Origin: Candidatus Omnitrophota bacterium
GTDB taxonomy: Bacteria; Omnitrophota; Gorgyraeia; 2-01-FULL-45-10
Reading direction: 5' to 3'
DNA: 5,878 bases
NCBI GenBank assembly: GCA_028716065.1
Contig: JAQUQN010000071.1
Coordinates: forward strand, 1-5,878
Part shown: piece after piece, positions 1 to 5,878 of the stretch
Layout: each line of letters begins with the position of its first letter
Numbering within the stretch: position 1 is the stretch's first letter
The notes under the pieces: model-generated
Told to the model about the DNA's origin: nothing
Databases searched by the model: none
The model's input: the letters and a program-made list of their open reading frames with translations, nothing else
Made by a program: the position numbers and the translations under genes

Positions 1-3000
1 AAGAGGACGCCGGATGCGGAAGGCCGGACAGGACATATATTCACGGAAGGCGAAATAGAGAAGATACAGAAGGGTTTTGATGGCATTTTGCATAGATACA
101 GGACGTGGACGGTATTGCCTGTTCTTACAGAAGACGAAATAAAATGGAAGCTGGTGGAAGATAGTCAGTTGATGGCCGAACTGAGGCGTGAATTCATCAG
201 GTGGATAAATTGCCCTCCGGAAGAACGTTCCGAGTCCGGGCAATTCGGCAATCTGGCCGGCACGATAGAGCTGTTTAACCGCAACGGCGTGAAACTGAAT
301 GATGCGGCAAATTTTGCGGCTGCCGCCCACCTGGCATTTATTACACTACATTTTTTTGAGGATGGCAATCATCAGACGGGCTGGGAGGTCATGAATAGGA
401 TGCGCAGAAGGGACGGGTTTTCAGCCATAGATTTTAAGGATGAATGGTACGCCGAATACCAGGATCTTGGGTTTAAAGACGGAAATCCGCGGCCGTTTAT
501 CAATTTTATAAGGAGTAAGGCCAATGAAGTCCCAATAGAGACTAAGGGTCGAGGCCCCCATGCCAAGGTCGAATTTATCGGCTCGGAAGAGACATACGGC
601 GGAACGCATTTCGAACAGTATGATGTCATTAAGGATATGAGTTTTATTGTCGCGGGCTTCATAGGCGCTTTCATCTTGTTCATGTTCGCTAGCGGTTACC
701 TGCAGGATATCTTAAAATTTATATTTAATACAATTTTGAAATTGGCAAGCGCCGAAACTGTCACACCGCAAATCTGGAACACCTTTGCGCTCCTGACATT
801 CGTATTCGGCTGCGCAATAACAAAAATATCGAAAGATGGACAAAGAGAATATTCAAAATGGCCTTCCAGTGAAAGAGGAAGAAAGAATAGGCTTCGCGAC
901 GAAATGTATCAACTCATGGGCATCAAAGATCCCGGTGTATTAAAAGGATTTAGCCCCGAGGAACGGCAGAAAAGATATCCTTTTCCCACCGGAGATAGGC
1001 TGGTTAAATTTAAAAATTATATAAAATCTATCTACGGGAACGTTAACGCGTTGCGCGCAGCCATGGGATGGCCATTGGGTAAAAATAGCGGGAAAGAGAT
1101 GATTGTAACAACCGAGGATTTTAAAAAGGCGTTATTTAAATTCCTGACAGGAAGAGTACCGCTGTCATCCGACCTCGTGAAATGGCCGAAAGAGGATTTT
1201 GTTGATAAATATGATTTTCCGGAAAGGAAGGCGTTAATTAGTAGCCGTGCAGGGCGTATTATTTACGGCGGTATAAGGCGTCTTTACCGAACTTTCGGAA
1301 ACGCGAAAAAGGCACTTGGTTGGCCAGTTACTATTAAGACCGAAGAGCAGTTAAAGAGGGCTTTGTTTAGATTCATTACAGGAAGAGAGCCTAGTCAAAG
1401 TGAACTTTCGCATTGGCCGACAAAAGAATTTATAGAGGAAAATAGATTCCCGACCGGGAACATGTTGCGCGGGGCCGGTCTTGAAGGCTATGTTATTTTA
1501 ACGGGAATGAGACGTGTTTATGGGAGCGTAAATAACGCAAGAGAGGCGCTCGGCTGGCCGGTTGCATGGAAGACCGGTTCCCGCAGCATCACAAATTGGC
1601 GGACGGATGAAGGTAGCAGACGAAATCTTTTCCGCAGAGTCTTCGAATATCTCCATGCCGGCACGAATCCGGGCGATGAAGAATTAGAAGAGTGGATAAA
1701 AAAAGAGAAGCTGCCCGGGGAAATACCGCCGATCGATCATTTCCCGCAGGATGTCAATTCCGCCGTAGGCGGCAACACAAATGAATTCAGAAAATTGCTG
1801 CGCGCGCCGATATTGAAATACGAAGGGGAAGATTCTCTCGCCAATATCGATAATTTATTAGAAGCGATAGATGAATATGCGAGACAAAGCGAGGCGCTGC
1901 CGAAGATAGGGAGCTTGCCTCGAAGGATAGACGACGCCATAACCAGACATTGCAAACGGATTGGCGGAAAAGGCGTGAAGAAGTTGTATTTTGAAAAATA
2001 CAGGTCCACGGTCTTATGGCTGATAAAGAAGAAGGTCCAATCCCGCGCCATCGCTCCGGCCTTTGGCGTATGCGTTGAATATCTCAGGTATTGTCCTCAC
2101 ACAAAATCCGTTCAGGATGAGGCGATCTTTTTTGCCGGTTCCCTGGCGCTTGAATATATGAAAAAAGACGACTTTTATTCCGCATATCGTCTCTATAGGG
2201 ATCTGGAGTTGGTAAAATATCCGGACAAGAAAGCGCTTCATGAAATAATGGAAGATATAGAGGGCGGGGCCCAAAAGCGTTCCGCGGAATATATCCGCAA
2301 GATGGAAGAGGAGATCAGGAGAGGATACATGGAAAAAGCGCGCAAAGAGGCCGCCGCTGCTCTTCAGGTATGTGCCCATTCCAAGCAGCGTTTTAGGGTA
2401 AAAAGATGGATCGTAAGAAGGTATCCGTATTTACTTGAAGAAGGTAAAAAGATGCAAGCATCCGAGGTGAAAGACACCGCGCAACCCGAGAGCAAGCCGA
2501 TAGAGGTAGAAGATACTCCGAAAGAGCTAATAGAATTAGATTCGATAATGACGGGCATCCTGAACGATAAACCCATCACGGCCGGGACAAAACGCGATAT
2601 CGAATACCGCTTGAAAAAGGCGCGCACGAACAGGAAATTATTTAAGCGGATGTGTAGTTTGGTCTCTATTTTGAAGCGCAGAGATGTTGATCTTTGCATC
2701 GTCGTATTAGGGATGATGGAGGAACGTTTTGATAAAAGCAGTCTTAGGGATTTTCTAACCGAGTTCAAGAAAGAGCTTGGGAGCCGGGATATACGGATTT
2801 CAGAAAAGGCCCAGGATCTTTTAGCTGCAATGTCCGCCTCAGATCCAGAAAAACAAGAAGCGCCATCTCTTGAGGATATAGATCAAGGCGATATGCCTGA
2901 CATCGGCTTTAGTTTAAACTCCAGAGGCTCTGATAATAAGAGGTTATTACATGGTAGACGCCAAATCCTGGATTATATGAAGAGCCGTCGTCAGGAGCTT

Positions 3001-5878
3001 ATAAATGGCAAAAAGGCGGTAGAGGCCGAATTCAATTTGGGTAGTGATGAATATAAGCAAGCTCTTTTGCCGATCGGTGTGGGGCTTATCTCATTACCAT
3101 TAATTGCGCGATTGTTGCTTGGAACCGCGCTCATATATCTCTATCTTTCCTCCCAGAGAGACTCCATCATAAGCTGGCTGCATACGAAAGGATACTTGCG
3201 TCTGGCGAAATTCGCTCGCTCTTTACTTCTCGACCTCTCGAAATACCGCCTCACGCGATACCTCGCCGAATCTCTCGCCTTTGCACCCGGATGCGCAATA
3301 AAGAAGATACCCTCGTCTCATAAAAAAGAGATAGAGATTGATAGCCGTGTGAAGACGATCACCAATGCTGCCAATGAAGCTGTCGCATATGTGACCCTCG
3401 ATGAATATGGAGCATCCCTCGCCGAGATTGAATGGGCTATTACAGAATTGGAAAGGATCCCCGATAACGATAAATACCTAAAGAGCAACCTCTGCCAAAA
3501 CGATCTACAGGACTTATATTTAGCGCTTGAATGCGTGAAGAACTATTATGGCGAAAAAGGCAGGGCAGAAGAGGCGACCAAGCGGCTTGAGGCATTTGAA
3601 GCGAAACTAAAGAAGATATGCGCGCCGGTCATGGCAAAAGTCGCATCGAAACCCATGAGCGGTAATGTTACTATCCCTCCAACGTTAAAGCCCATTAAAC
3701 CATCGCGAAATCCCAGACAAACAGGTGGAGATGGTTCGGTGACGCTCGGCCTCGGGCCCGGCGCGATGCAGCGGTTCGGATGGAAGACGATCGCGGCGTT
3801 TTCGGGCCTCGCGATAGCCGCGGCGCTCGGCGCGCATTATCATGACTCGATCTTGAGTTGGCTCGTCGCAATCGGCGCCAGCGGCATATTGGTAATGCTC
3901 GCGATTAAGTTTATCCCACAAATAAAAAGTCTGTACGATAATAGAAATATCTTTCCACAAATATCCGATTTCCTTTCCAGCATAGAGACAAAATTTACCA
4001 GAGACGCGGAAGAAATATTGAAAGGTAAGCACGCTATCTGCCTGGCTACGTCCAAGGTGCTGGGCAGGGTGCTGAATAACCGTTTAGGGATTTCTCTGGA
4101 GCCTAAGGATCCCATACATCTGGAAATTGTCGCAGGCCTGAAAAGGGAAAAGAAAACCGTGACCGTCCACTGGTGGCTTGCCCTCGTCGTTAACGGCAAA
4201 AAAAGATTGTTCATAGATCCGACTCATTTTCAATTCGACCCGGAATTCAAAAGTAAGATTTTAGTAAGGCCCTATCGGAATGCCATGAAAAAACTCCATT
4301 TGGAAGAAGTGGTTGATTGGGAGAGGTTCAGCGGGGAGATAAAAAATTACAATTCACCCGCGAAGCCGCTCGAATATGTGAAAGTTTTTAAGAAGATTGG
4401 GGGTAGCAAGAAGAGCTGGAGTTTTCACGCTCTCGATGAAGACATGAAACGCCTGGCGGATAAGTTTTCATTGTTGGAACAAGAAAAGAGCTCTACCCGC
4501 GGCCCGACACCTCCGGGCGTGCTCCTCGGCTCGACGGATTCGCCGGAACCGGGAGAAGTAGGCAATCAAGCCCATCTTTTACCGCATACTATGGTGCCCG
4601 CAAAGCAATTATTGTTATTCGAGGGCGGCGAAGATTCCTCACCCCATCGCGATATTCTGAAACTGGACGGCACGGAGATAAGAGATAATAAAGGCGAACA
4701 GTTCATCCTCGATATAAAAGACAAACAGAAAGGCCCGTATCCGGTATTCGTCGAAATAAGAAGAAAAGAAGACACCTCGGTTATCGGCACAGTTCAGTTC
4801 GGAATCGGGGAAAATAGACAAGAAGGCGTGTACAGATTGGCCGTCGGTCTTGCCGATATCAGCCCGGATTATCAGCGAAGGGGAATATTCCCCAGGGTTC
4901 TTTCTCTGGTCAGCAAGGCCATGCCTGACAACTCCGAGCTTTACGTATCATCACTTGAAGAGACCGACACATTGAAAGCGCTTGCTTCCGGAACGTCCTG
5001 GGCCAGGACGAGGATGGGCAGGATATTTTATAGATGCGGCTGGAAACCCGATCTTATATCCATATATGACAGGTCGGGCGGTGAGATGGAATTGGCCGAT
5101 CCTGTCACCCGCGTAGCTATTTTGTTCGACAGGAACAAAAGGATGAAGGAATTTTACGATCCAAACGGCTTCAGGGCTATTTTACGAATGGCGATCCGCG
5201 ATATAGAAGAGACCGATACGATCGAAGAGGCAACAGTCTATGTATCTTTATCCAGGATAAGAAGGGCCCACAATGGCTCAAAAGATATCATATTGAAATT
5301 GCTTCTGGCGGCCGTGACGCTGGCCATACTTCCGGGCTGTGCCGGTAGCGGCAACGCCGGAGCCATGCTATTGACGATAGGCGCCTTCGCGGCAGGAATG
5401 GCGGTCATGGAGAGGGAAGATAAGTCTTCCGTGCCCCCGGCAGACAGTTCGCCTGATGAAGAAAGGCTTATCCTCAGAATATTCAGATTCATAGAGACGA
5501 GGTTGAACGGAAGCTTTTCCGCGAATGCCTTCTTGATCCCGGAGATGGCCAGCAATAAGACCGGCAAGCTTTATGCCAATAGCACCATCAACAGGGTATT
5601 GAATACGCTGAAGGAATTTGGGCTCTTGGAAAAAGGCAAGACAGAACAGAACAGGGTCTGTTATGAGATATCCGAGAGATATGTCGGCTTGAGCCCCGAG
5701 ATAAAAGAGAAGATAAGGGCCGTGCTGTCTAAGGCGTACCTGAGCAGTATAAAGGATACAGTAGGCTGGGCGAGTCAGGAAATACACGCGTTAATGGCCG
5801 TGAAGGCGCCGTCCGGACGGAAGGACGAAACCGGAAGACATGAAACTCTCGGAGGCAAGAACCTTGCCAGGCATTTGG
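1..5878 (+). CDS. Interior fragment of a giant multi-domain membrane protein (no start or stop in window)
   Basis: Frame 1 has no stop codon over 1959 complete codons. In random sequence of this composition a stop would be expected about every 20 codons, so the frame must be coding. The translation also looks like real protein: recognisable domain motifs, membrane helices and amphipathic helices follow one another in this single frame. The order is Fic-like domain, membrane hairpin, GWP repeat array, helical regions, two further membrane segments, transglutaminase-like domain, GNAT domain, lipobox-like hairpin and winged helix. Each module has a separate entry. Both ends lie outside the window, so total length, signal peptide and true termini are unknown. 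No convincing internal start divides it into separate genes. Very long mosaic proteins of this kind are known from Omnitrophota, but assignment to that phylum is inference. The overall function is unknown; a membrane-anchored multi-effector or polyprotein is one possibility. Confidence 0.95.
118..525 (+). other. Fic-fold domain with degenerate active-site motif
   Basis: Residues about 40-175. Fic enzymes transfer AMP or another nucleotide or phosphate group to target proteins, using the motif HPFxxGNGRxxR. Here residues 117-128 read HFFEDGNHQTGW. The catalytic His117, Phe119, the metal-binding acid Asp121, Gly122 and Asn123 are kept. The next glycine is His124, the phosphate-binding arginine is Gln125, and the final arginine is Trp128. 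The surroundings fit the fold: a helix containing FIRWIN (65-70), a beta-flap-like TIELFNRNGVKL (88-99), the helix AAAAHLAFITL (106-116) leading into the motif, and MNRMRRRDGF (131-140), matching the usual helix after the motif. Loss of the glycine and arginine suggests a non-canonical or inactive enzyme. No inhibitory-helix motif was seen, but the domain's upstream part may lie partly outside the window. Confidence 0.75.
640..828 (+). other. Membrane hairpin A (two predicted transmembrane helices)
   Basis: Residues 214-276. The first helix is about 214-234, starting SFIVAGFIGAFILFMF. A loop with an amphipathic stretch follows (236-256). The second helix is about 257-273, ending GCAITKI (270-276) before a basic stretch. 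This separates the Fic-like domain from the repeat array, and both would lie on the same side if both helices cross the membrane. The ending GCAI-x-KI recurs at residues 1097-1103. Helices were called by eye from hydrophobicity. Confidence 0.75.
892..1074 (+). repeat. GWP repeat 1 (divergent first copy)
   Basis: Residues 298-358. This is the first and shortest unit of a tandem protein repeat. It contains YPFPTG (326-331), matching RFPTG in repeat 3, and ends YGNVNALRAAMGWP (345-358). Against the last 18 residues of repeat 3, nine are identical without gaps. Its N-terminal half is poorly conserved. Confidence 0.65.
1111..1326 (+). repeat. GWP repeat 2
   Basis: Residues 371-442. The unit begins TEDFKKALFKFLTGR, has a central KWPKEDF (394-400) and FPER (406-409), and ends RRLYRTFGNAKKALGWP (426-442). 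Repeats 2 and 3 share 16 of 34 residues in the first half and 11 of the last 20 by hand count. The terminal block recalls the homing-endonuclease-associated repeat (Pfam HNH_repeat, with a G-x-W-x-x-A-L-x-x-A-G core), a small DNA-binding-type helical repeat. This is resemblance only. Confidence 0.8.
1339..1560 (+). repeat. GWP repeat 3
   Basis: Residues 447-520. It starts TEEQLKRALFRFITGREP, has HWPTKEF (471-477) and RFPTGNML (482-489), and ends RRVYGSVNNAREALGWP (504-520). It is the clearest match to repeat 2. The two share little continuous nucleotide identity, so the duplication is old or the units are under protein-level constraint. Confidence 0.8.
1603..1809 (+). repeat. GWP repeat 4 (degenerate last copy)
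   Basis: Residues 535-603. TDEGSRRNLFRRVFEYLHAG aligns without gaps to the start of repeat 3 (T-acid-acid, basic residues, Leu-Phe, then Thr/Ala-Gly). LEEW (562-565) occupies the conserved tryptophan position, and GGNTNEFRKLLRAP (590-603) matches the terminal block. Its Gly-Trp-Pro is reduced to Arg-Ala-Pro, marking the end of the recognisable array. Confidence 0.6.
1810..2445 (+). other. Charged alpha-helical region with one TPR-like unit
   Basis: Residues 604-815. Predicted by eye to be almost wholly helical and rich in Lys, Arg and Glu. Residues 709-742 fit the TPR spacing (Leu715-Ala716, Tyr719, Ala728, Tyr732, then a proline at 741, one residue later than usual). After it comes a likely coiled-coil or long helix (about 755-790, KMEEEIRRGYMEKARKEAAAA) and a basic helix (797-812). 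Residues 620-665 may hold a fifth, very eroded GWP-type repeat. No enzyme motif was recognised. A scaffold or interaction role is inferred from the helix and TPR-like content alone. Confidence 0.5.
2452..2523 (+). other. Acidic, proline-containing linker
   Basis: Residues 818-841. Low-hydrophobicity stretch (MQASEVKDTAQPESKPIEVE followed by DTPK) with no predicted secondary structure. It separates two helical regions. Confidence 0.55.
2524..2940 (+). other. Unrecognised helical domain followed by acidic linker
   Basis: Residues 842-980. The first part (842-945) reads as five or so helices, including RDIEYRLKKARTNRKLFKRM (865-884) and DVDLCIVVLGMMEERFD (895-911), a HEAT-like alternation of amphipathic helices. 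No family was recognised. Residues 946-980 are acidic and polar (SDPEKQEAPSLEDIDQGDMP) and probably disordered, leading to a basic helix before the next membrane segment. Confidence 0.45.
3061..3309 (+). other. Membrane segment B with DSIISWL motif and GCAIKKI end
   Basis: Residues 1021-1103. A long hydrophobic stretch at 1021-1049 (ALLPIGVGLISLPLIARLLL and onward) is a likely transmembrane helix or tight pair. DSIISWL follows at 1054-1060, then an amphipathic basic helical region (1064-1092), ending GCAIKKI (1097-1103). Hairpin A shares the GCAI-x-KI end and hairpin C shares the DSI-x-SWL motif, so these look like divergent copies of one membrane module. The second half here carries several arginines and may lie along the membrane instead of crossing it. 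Confidence 0.6.
3310..3636 (+). other. Helical region with a TPR-like unit
   Basis: Residues 1104-1212. Amphipathic helices without recognised catalytic motifs. Residues 1173-1206 resemble one TPR (Tyr1183, Gly1187, Ala1192, Leu1196 in the usual spacing; GRAEEATKRLEAFEAKLKK). TPR units mediate protein contacts, so an interaction role is possible. A single weak unit is not proof. Confidence 0.4.
3637..3768 (+). other. Pro/Gly-rich interdomain linker, GC-rich at its 3' end
   Basis: Residues 1213-1256. Contains IPPTLKPIKPSRNPRQTGG (1225-1243) and GLGPG (1250-1254) and is probably disordered. From about 3721 the DNA is much richer in G and C than its flanks, continuing into the next membrane hairpin. 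Confidence 0.6.
3778..3918 (+). other. Membrane hairpin C with DSILSWL motif
   Basis: Residues 1260-1306. Helix one is about 1262-1278 (KTIAAFSGLAIAAALGA). DSILSWL at 1282-1288 nearly repeats the motif of segment B. Helix two is about 1287-1304 (WLVAIGASGILVMLAIKF), ending AIKFIP, similar to the AIKKIP end of segment B. It precedes the transglutaminase-like domain and would anchor it to the membrane. Confidence 0.7.
3958..4488 (+). other. Transglutaminase-like / papain-fold cysteine domain
   Basis: Residues about 1320-1496, with the core at 1320-1440. Enzymes of this fold use Cys-His-Asp to cross-link proteins, hydrolyse peptide or amide bonds, or cut proteins. Cys1347 sits at the start of a helix (AICLATSKVLGRVLNN, 1345-1360) followed by LGI, as in transglutaminase cores. 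His1390 begins HWWLALVVNGKKRLFIDPTH (1390-1409), close to the family pattern H-A/W-W-x-x-x-x-x-x-G-x-W-x-x-x-D-P-T, and Asp1406 completes the triad. All three residues are present and in order, so activity is plausible. The 1441-1496 tail has no recognised motif. It could instead be a cysteine protease that processes the giant chain. The catalytic assignment was made by pattern only. Confidence 0.65.
4486..4566 (+). other. GC-rich Pro/Gly/Ser linker
   Basis: Residues 1496-1522. Contains SSTRGPTPPGVLLGS (1497-1511) and SPEPGE (1514-1519). It is low in hydrophobic core residues and likely disordered. The DNA at 4501-4560 is 70 percent G+C by hand count, against 47 and 43 percent in the 60 bases on either side. 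Confidence 0.65.
4687..5070 (+). other. GNAT-family N-acetyltransferase domain
   Basis: Residues about 1563-1690, with an upstream strand region from about 1529. GNAT enzymes transfer an acetyl group from acetyl-CoA to amines. Strands FILDIK and PVFVEIRR lead to VIGTVQFG (1594-1601), then VYRLAVGLADISPDYQRRGI (1610-1629), the motif-A strand and acetyl-CoA pyrophosphate loop of form Q-x-x-G-x-x (Gln1625, Gly1628), followed by helix FPRVLSLVSKA. Near the end, FYRCGWKPDL (1676-1685) matches the FYxxxGF/W block typical of motif B. The third position of the loop is Phe (GIF) in place of Gly or Ala, a variant I believe occurs in active GNATs. The substrate cannot be told from the sequence. Confidence 0.8.
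5161..5268 (+). other. Helical segment after the GNAT domain
   Basis: Residues 1721-1756. Two predicted helices (FRAILRMAIRDIEETDTIEE and a strand or helix ATVYVSLSRIRRA) join the acetyltransferase to the next membrane hairpin. No motif was recognised. Confidence 0.35.
5284..5412 (+). other. Hydrophobic hairpin D with embedded lipobox-like sequence
   Basis: Residues 1762-1804. Helix one (1763-1779) is basic-Leu-rich, KLLLAAVTLAILPGC, followed by small residues AGSGNAG. Helix two (about 1787-1802) is AGAMLLTIGAFAAGMA. The first half looks like a bacterial lipoprotein signal peptide with a lipobox L-P-G-C (Cys1780). It could be a simple transmembrane hairpin, and signal peptidase II would not normally act this far inside a protein. 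Confidence 0.65.
5452..5685 (+). other. Winged helix-turn-helix domain
   Basis: Residues 1818-1895. Helix 1 is ERLILRIFRFIETRLNG (1821-1837). A variable loop comes next, then the recognition-type helix ANSTINRVLNTLKEFGLLEK (1859-1878), the usual pattern S-x-x-x-R-x-L-x-x-L-x-x-x-G-L-L. A short wing follows in which NRVCYEIS (1884-1891) forms the returning strand. Winged helices bind DNA or serve as protein-contact modules. Next to a membrane hairpin, a DNA role is uncertain. Confidence 0.65.
5686..5878 (+). other. Helix and start of a polar linker, cut by window edge
   Basis: Residues 1896-1959. An amphipathic helix pair (LSPEIKEKIRAVLSKAYLSS and IKDTVGWASQEIHALMAV) follows the winged helix. 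A Gly-, Lys- and Asp-rich stretch (APSGRKDETGRHETLGGK) then looks like another interdomain linker. The next module lies beyond the window. Confidence 0.4.

Noticed and set aside
892..1809. Repeat array as a DNA-level tandem repeat or phage-type element
   Set aside because: The units match in protein but share only short nucleotide identities, so this is an old protein repeat. No integrase, transposase, terminal repeats or target-site duplications were seen.
2317..2331. AGGAG followed seven bases later by an in-frame ATG (2329), as in a start site
   Set aside because: The purines encode Glu-Ile-Arg-Arg-Gly within a continuous charged helix, and the frame is open on both sides. A gene border here would split a helix, so a chance match in purine-rich codons is more likely.
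1737..2768. Three overlapping minus-strand open frames (1737-2051, 2014-2379, 2364-2768)
   Set aside because: They overlap each other in different frames and lie opposite the helical region. None has a family signature, and each disappears as a candidate once the continuous + frame is recognised.
3840..4214. Minus-strand open frame of 124 codons
   Set aside because: It lies wholly opposite the transglutaminase-like domain and hairpin C, shows no recognisable motif and has a low-complexity, shadow-like composition. The + strand frame has clear domain signatures here.
4687..5070. GNAT domain judged inactive because Phe replaces Gly/Ala in the acetyl-CoA loop
   Set aside because: The GIF form of this loop is, to my knowledge, found in ordinary GNAT proteins, so the substitution alone is not evidence of lost activity.
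5368..5787. Minus-strand open frame of 139 codons starting with GTG
   Set aside because: It is antisense to the winged-helix region, with no motif or plausible ribosome binding context. It is best explained as a shadow of the + frame codon pattern.

Overview
The whole window is the interior of one enormous protein-coding gene on the + strand. Reading frame 1 (codons starting at 1, 4, 7...) is open from the first base to the last: 1959 full codons with no TAA, TAG or TGA, and neither the true start nor the stop is inside. There is no intergenic space, RNA gene, CRISPR array or insertion sequence. Residue numbers below count from the first codon in the window, so residue n begins at base 3n-2.

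The product is a mosaic of unrelated modules joined by membrane hairpins and linkers. In order: a Fic-fold domain with a degenerate active-site motif (residues about 40-175); a membrane hairpin (214-276); a tandem array of four repeats of roughly 60-75 residues, three ending in Gly-Trp-Pro (298-603); a long charged helical region with one TPR-like unit (604-945); a membrane segment followed by an Asp-Ser-Ile-Ile-Ser-Trp-Leu motif (1021-1103); a second helical region (1104-1212); a Pro/Gly-rich linker and another membrane hairpin that repeats the motif (1213-1306); a transglutaminase-like/cysteine-protease-fold domain with a plausible intact Cys-His-Asp triad (1320-1440); a Pro/Gly/Ser linker (1496-1522); a GNAT-type N-acetyltransferase domain (about 1563-1690); a hydrophobic hairpin that contains a lipobox-like sequence (1762-1804); and a winged-helix domain (1818-1895). 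The sequence leaves the window in a new polar linker.

Organism: base composition is near the middle of the GC range, and AGG/AGA arginine and ATA isoleucine codons are abundant. Together with a giant, multi-domain open frame this fits an uncultivated candidate phylum, and Omnitrophota (former OP3), known for extremely long predicted proteins, is my best guess. This is an inference: no taxonomic marker is present.

How the parts may work together: Fic, transglutaminase-like and GNAT domains all modify other proteins or small molecules, and here they are strung together with membrane hairpins on one chain. A membrane-anchored multi-effector or polyprotein, possibly cut by its own Cys-His-Asp domain, is a reasonable hypothesis but is not demonstrated by the sequence. 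Leucine CTC codons and GC content rise sharply in several linker and membrane modules, which suggests that the gene was assembled by module shuffling.
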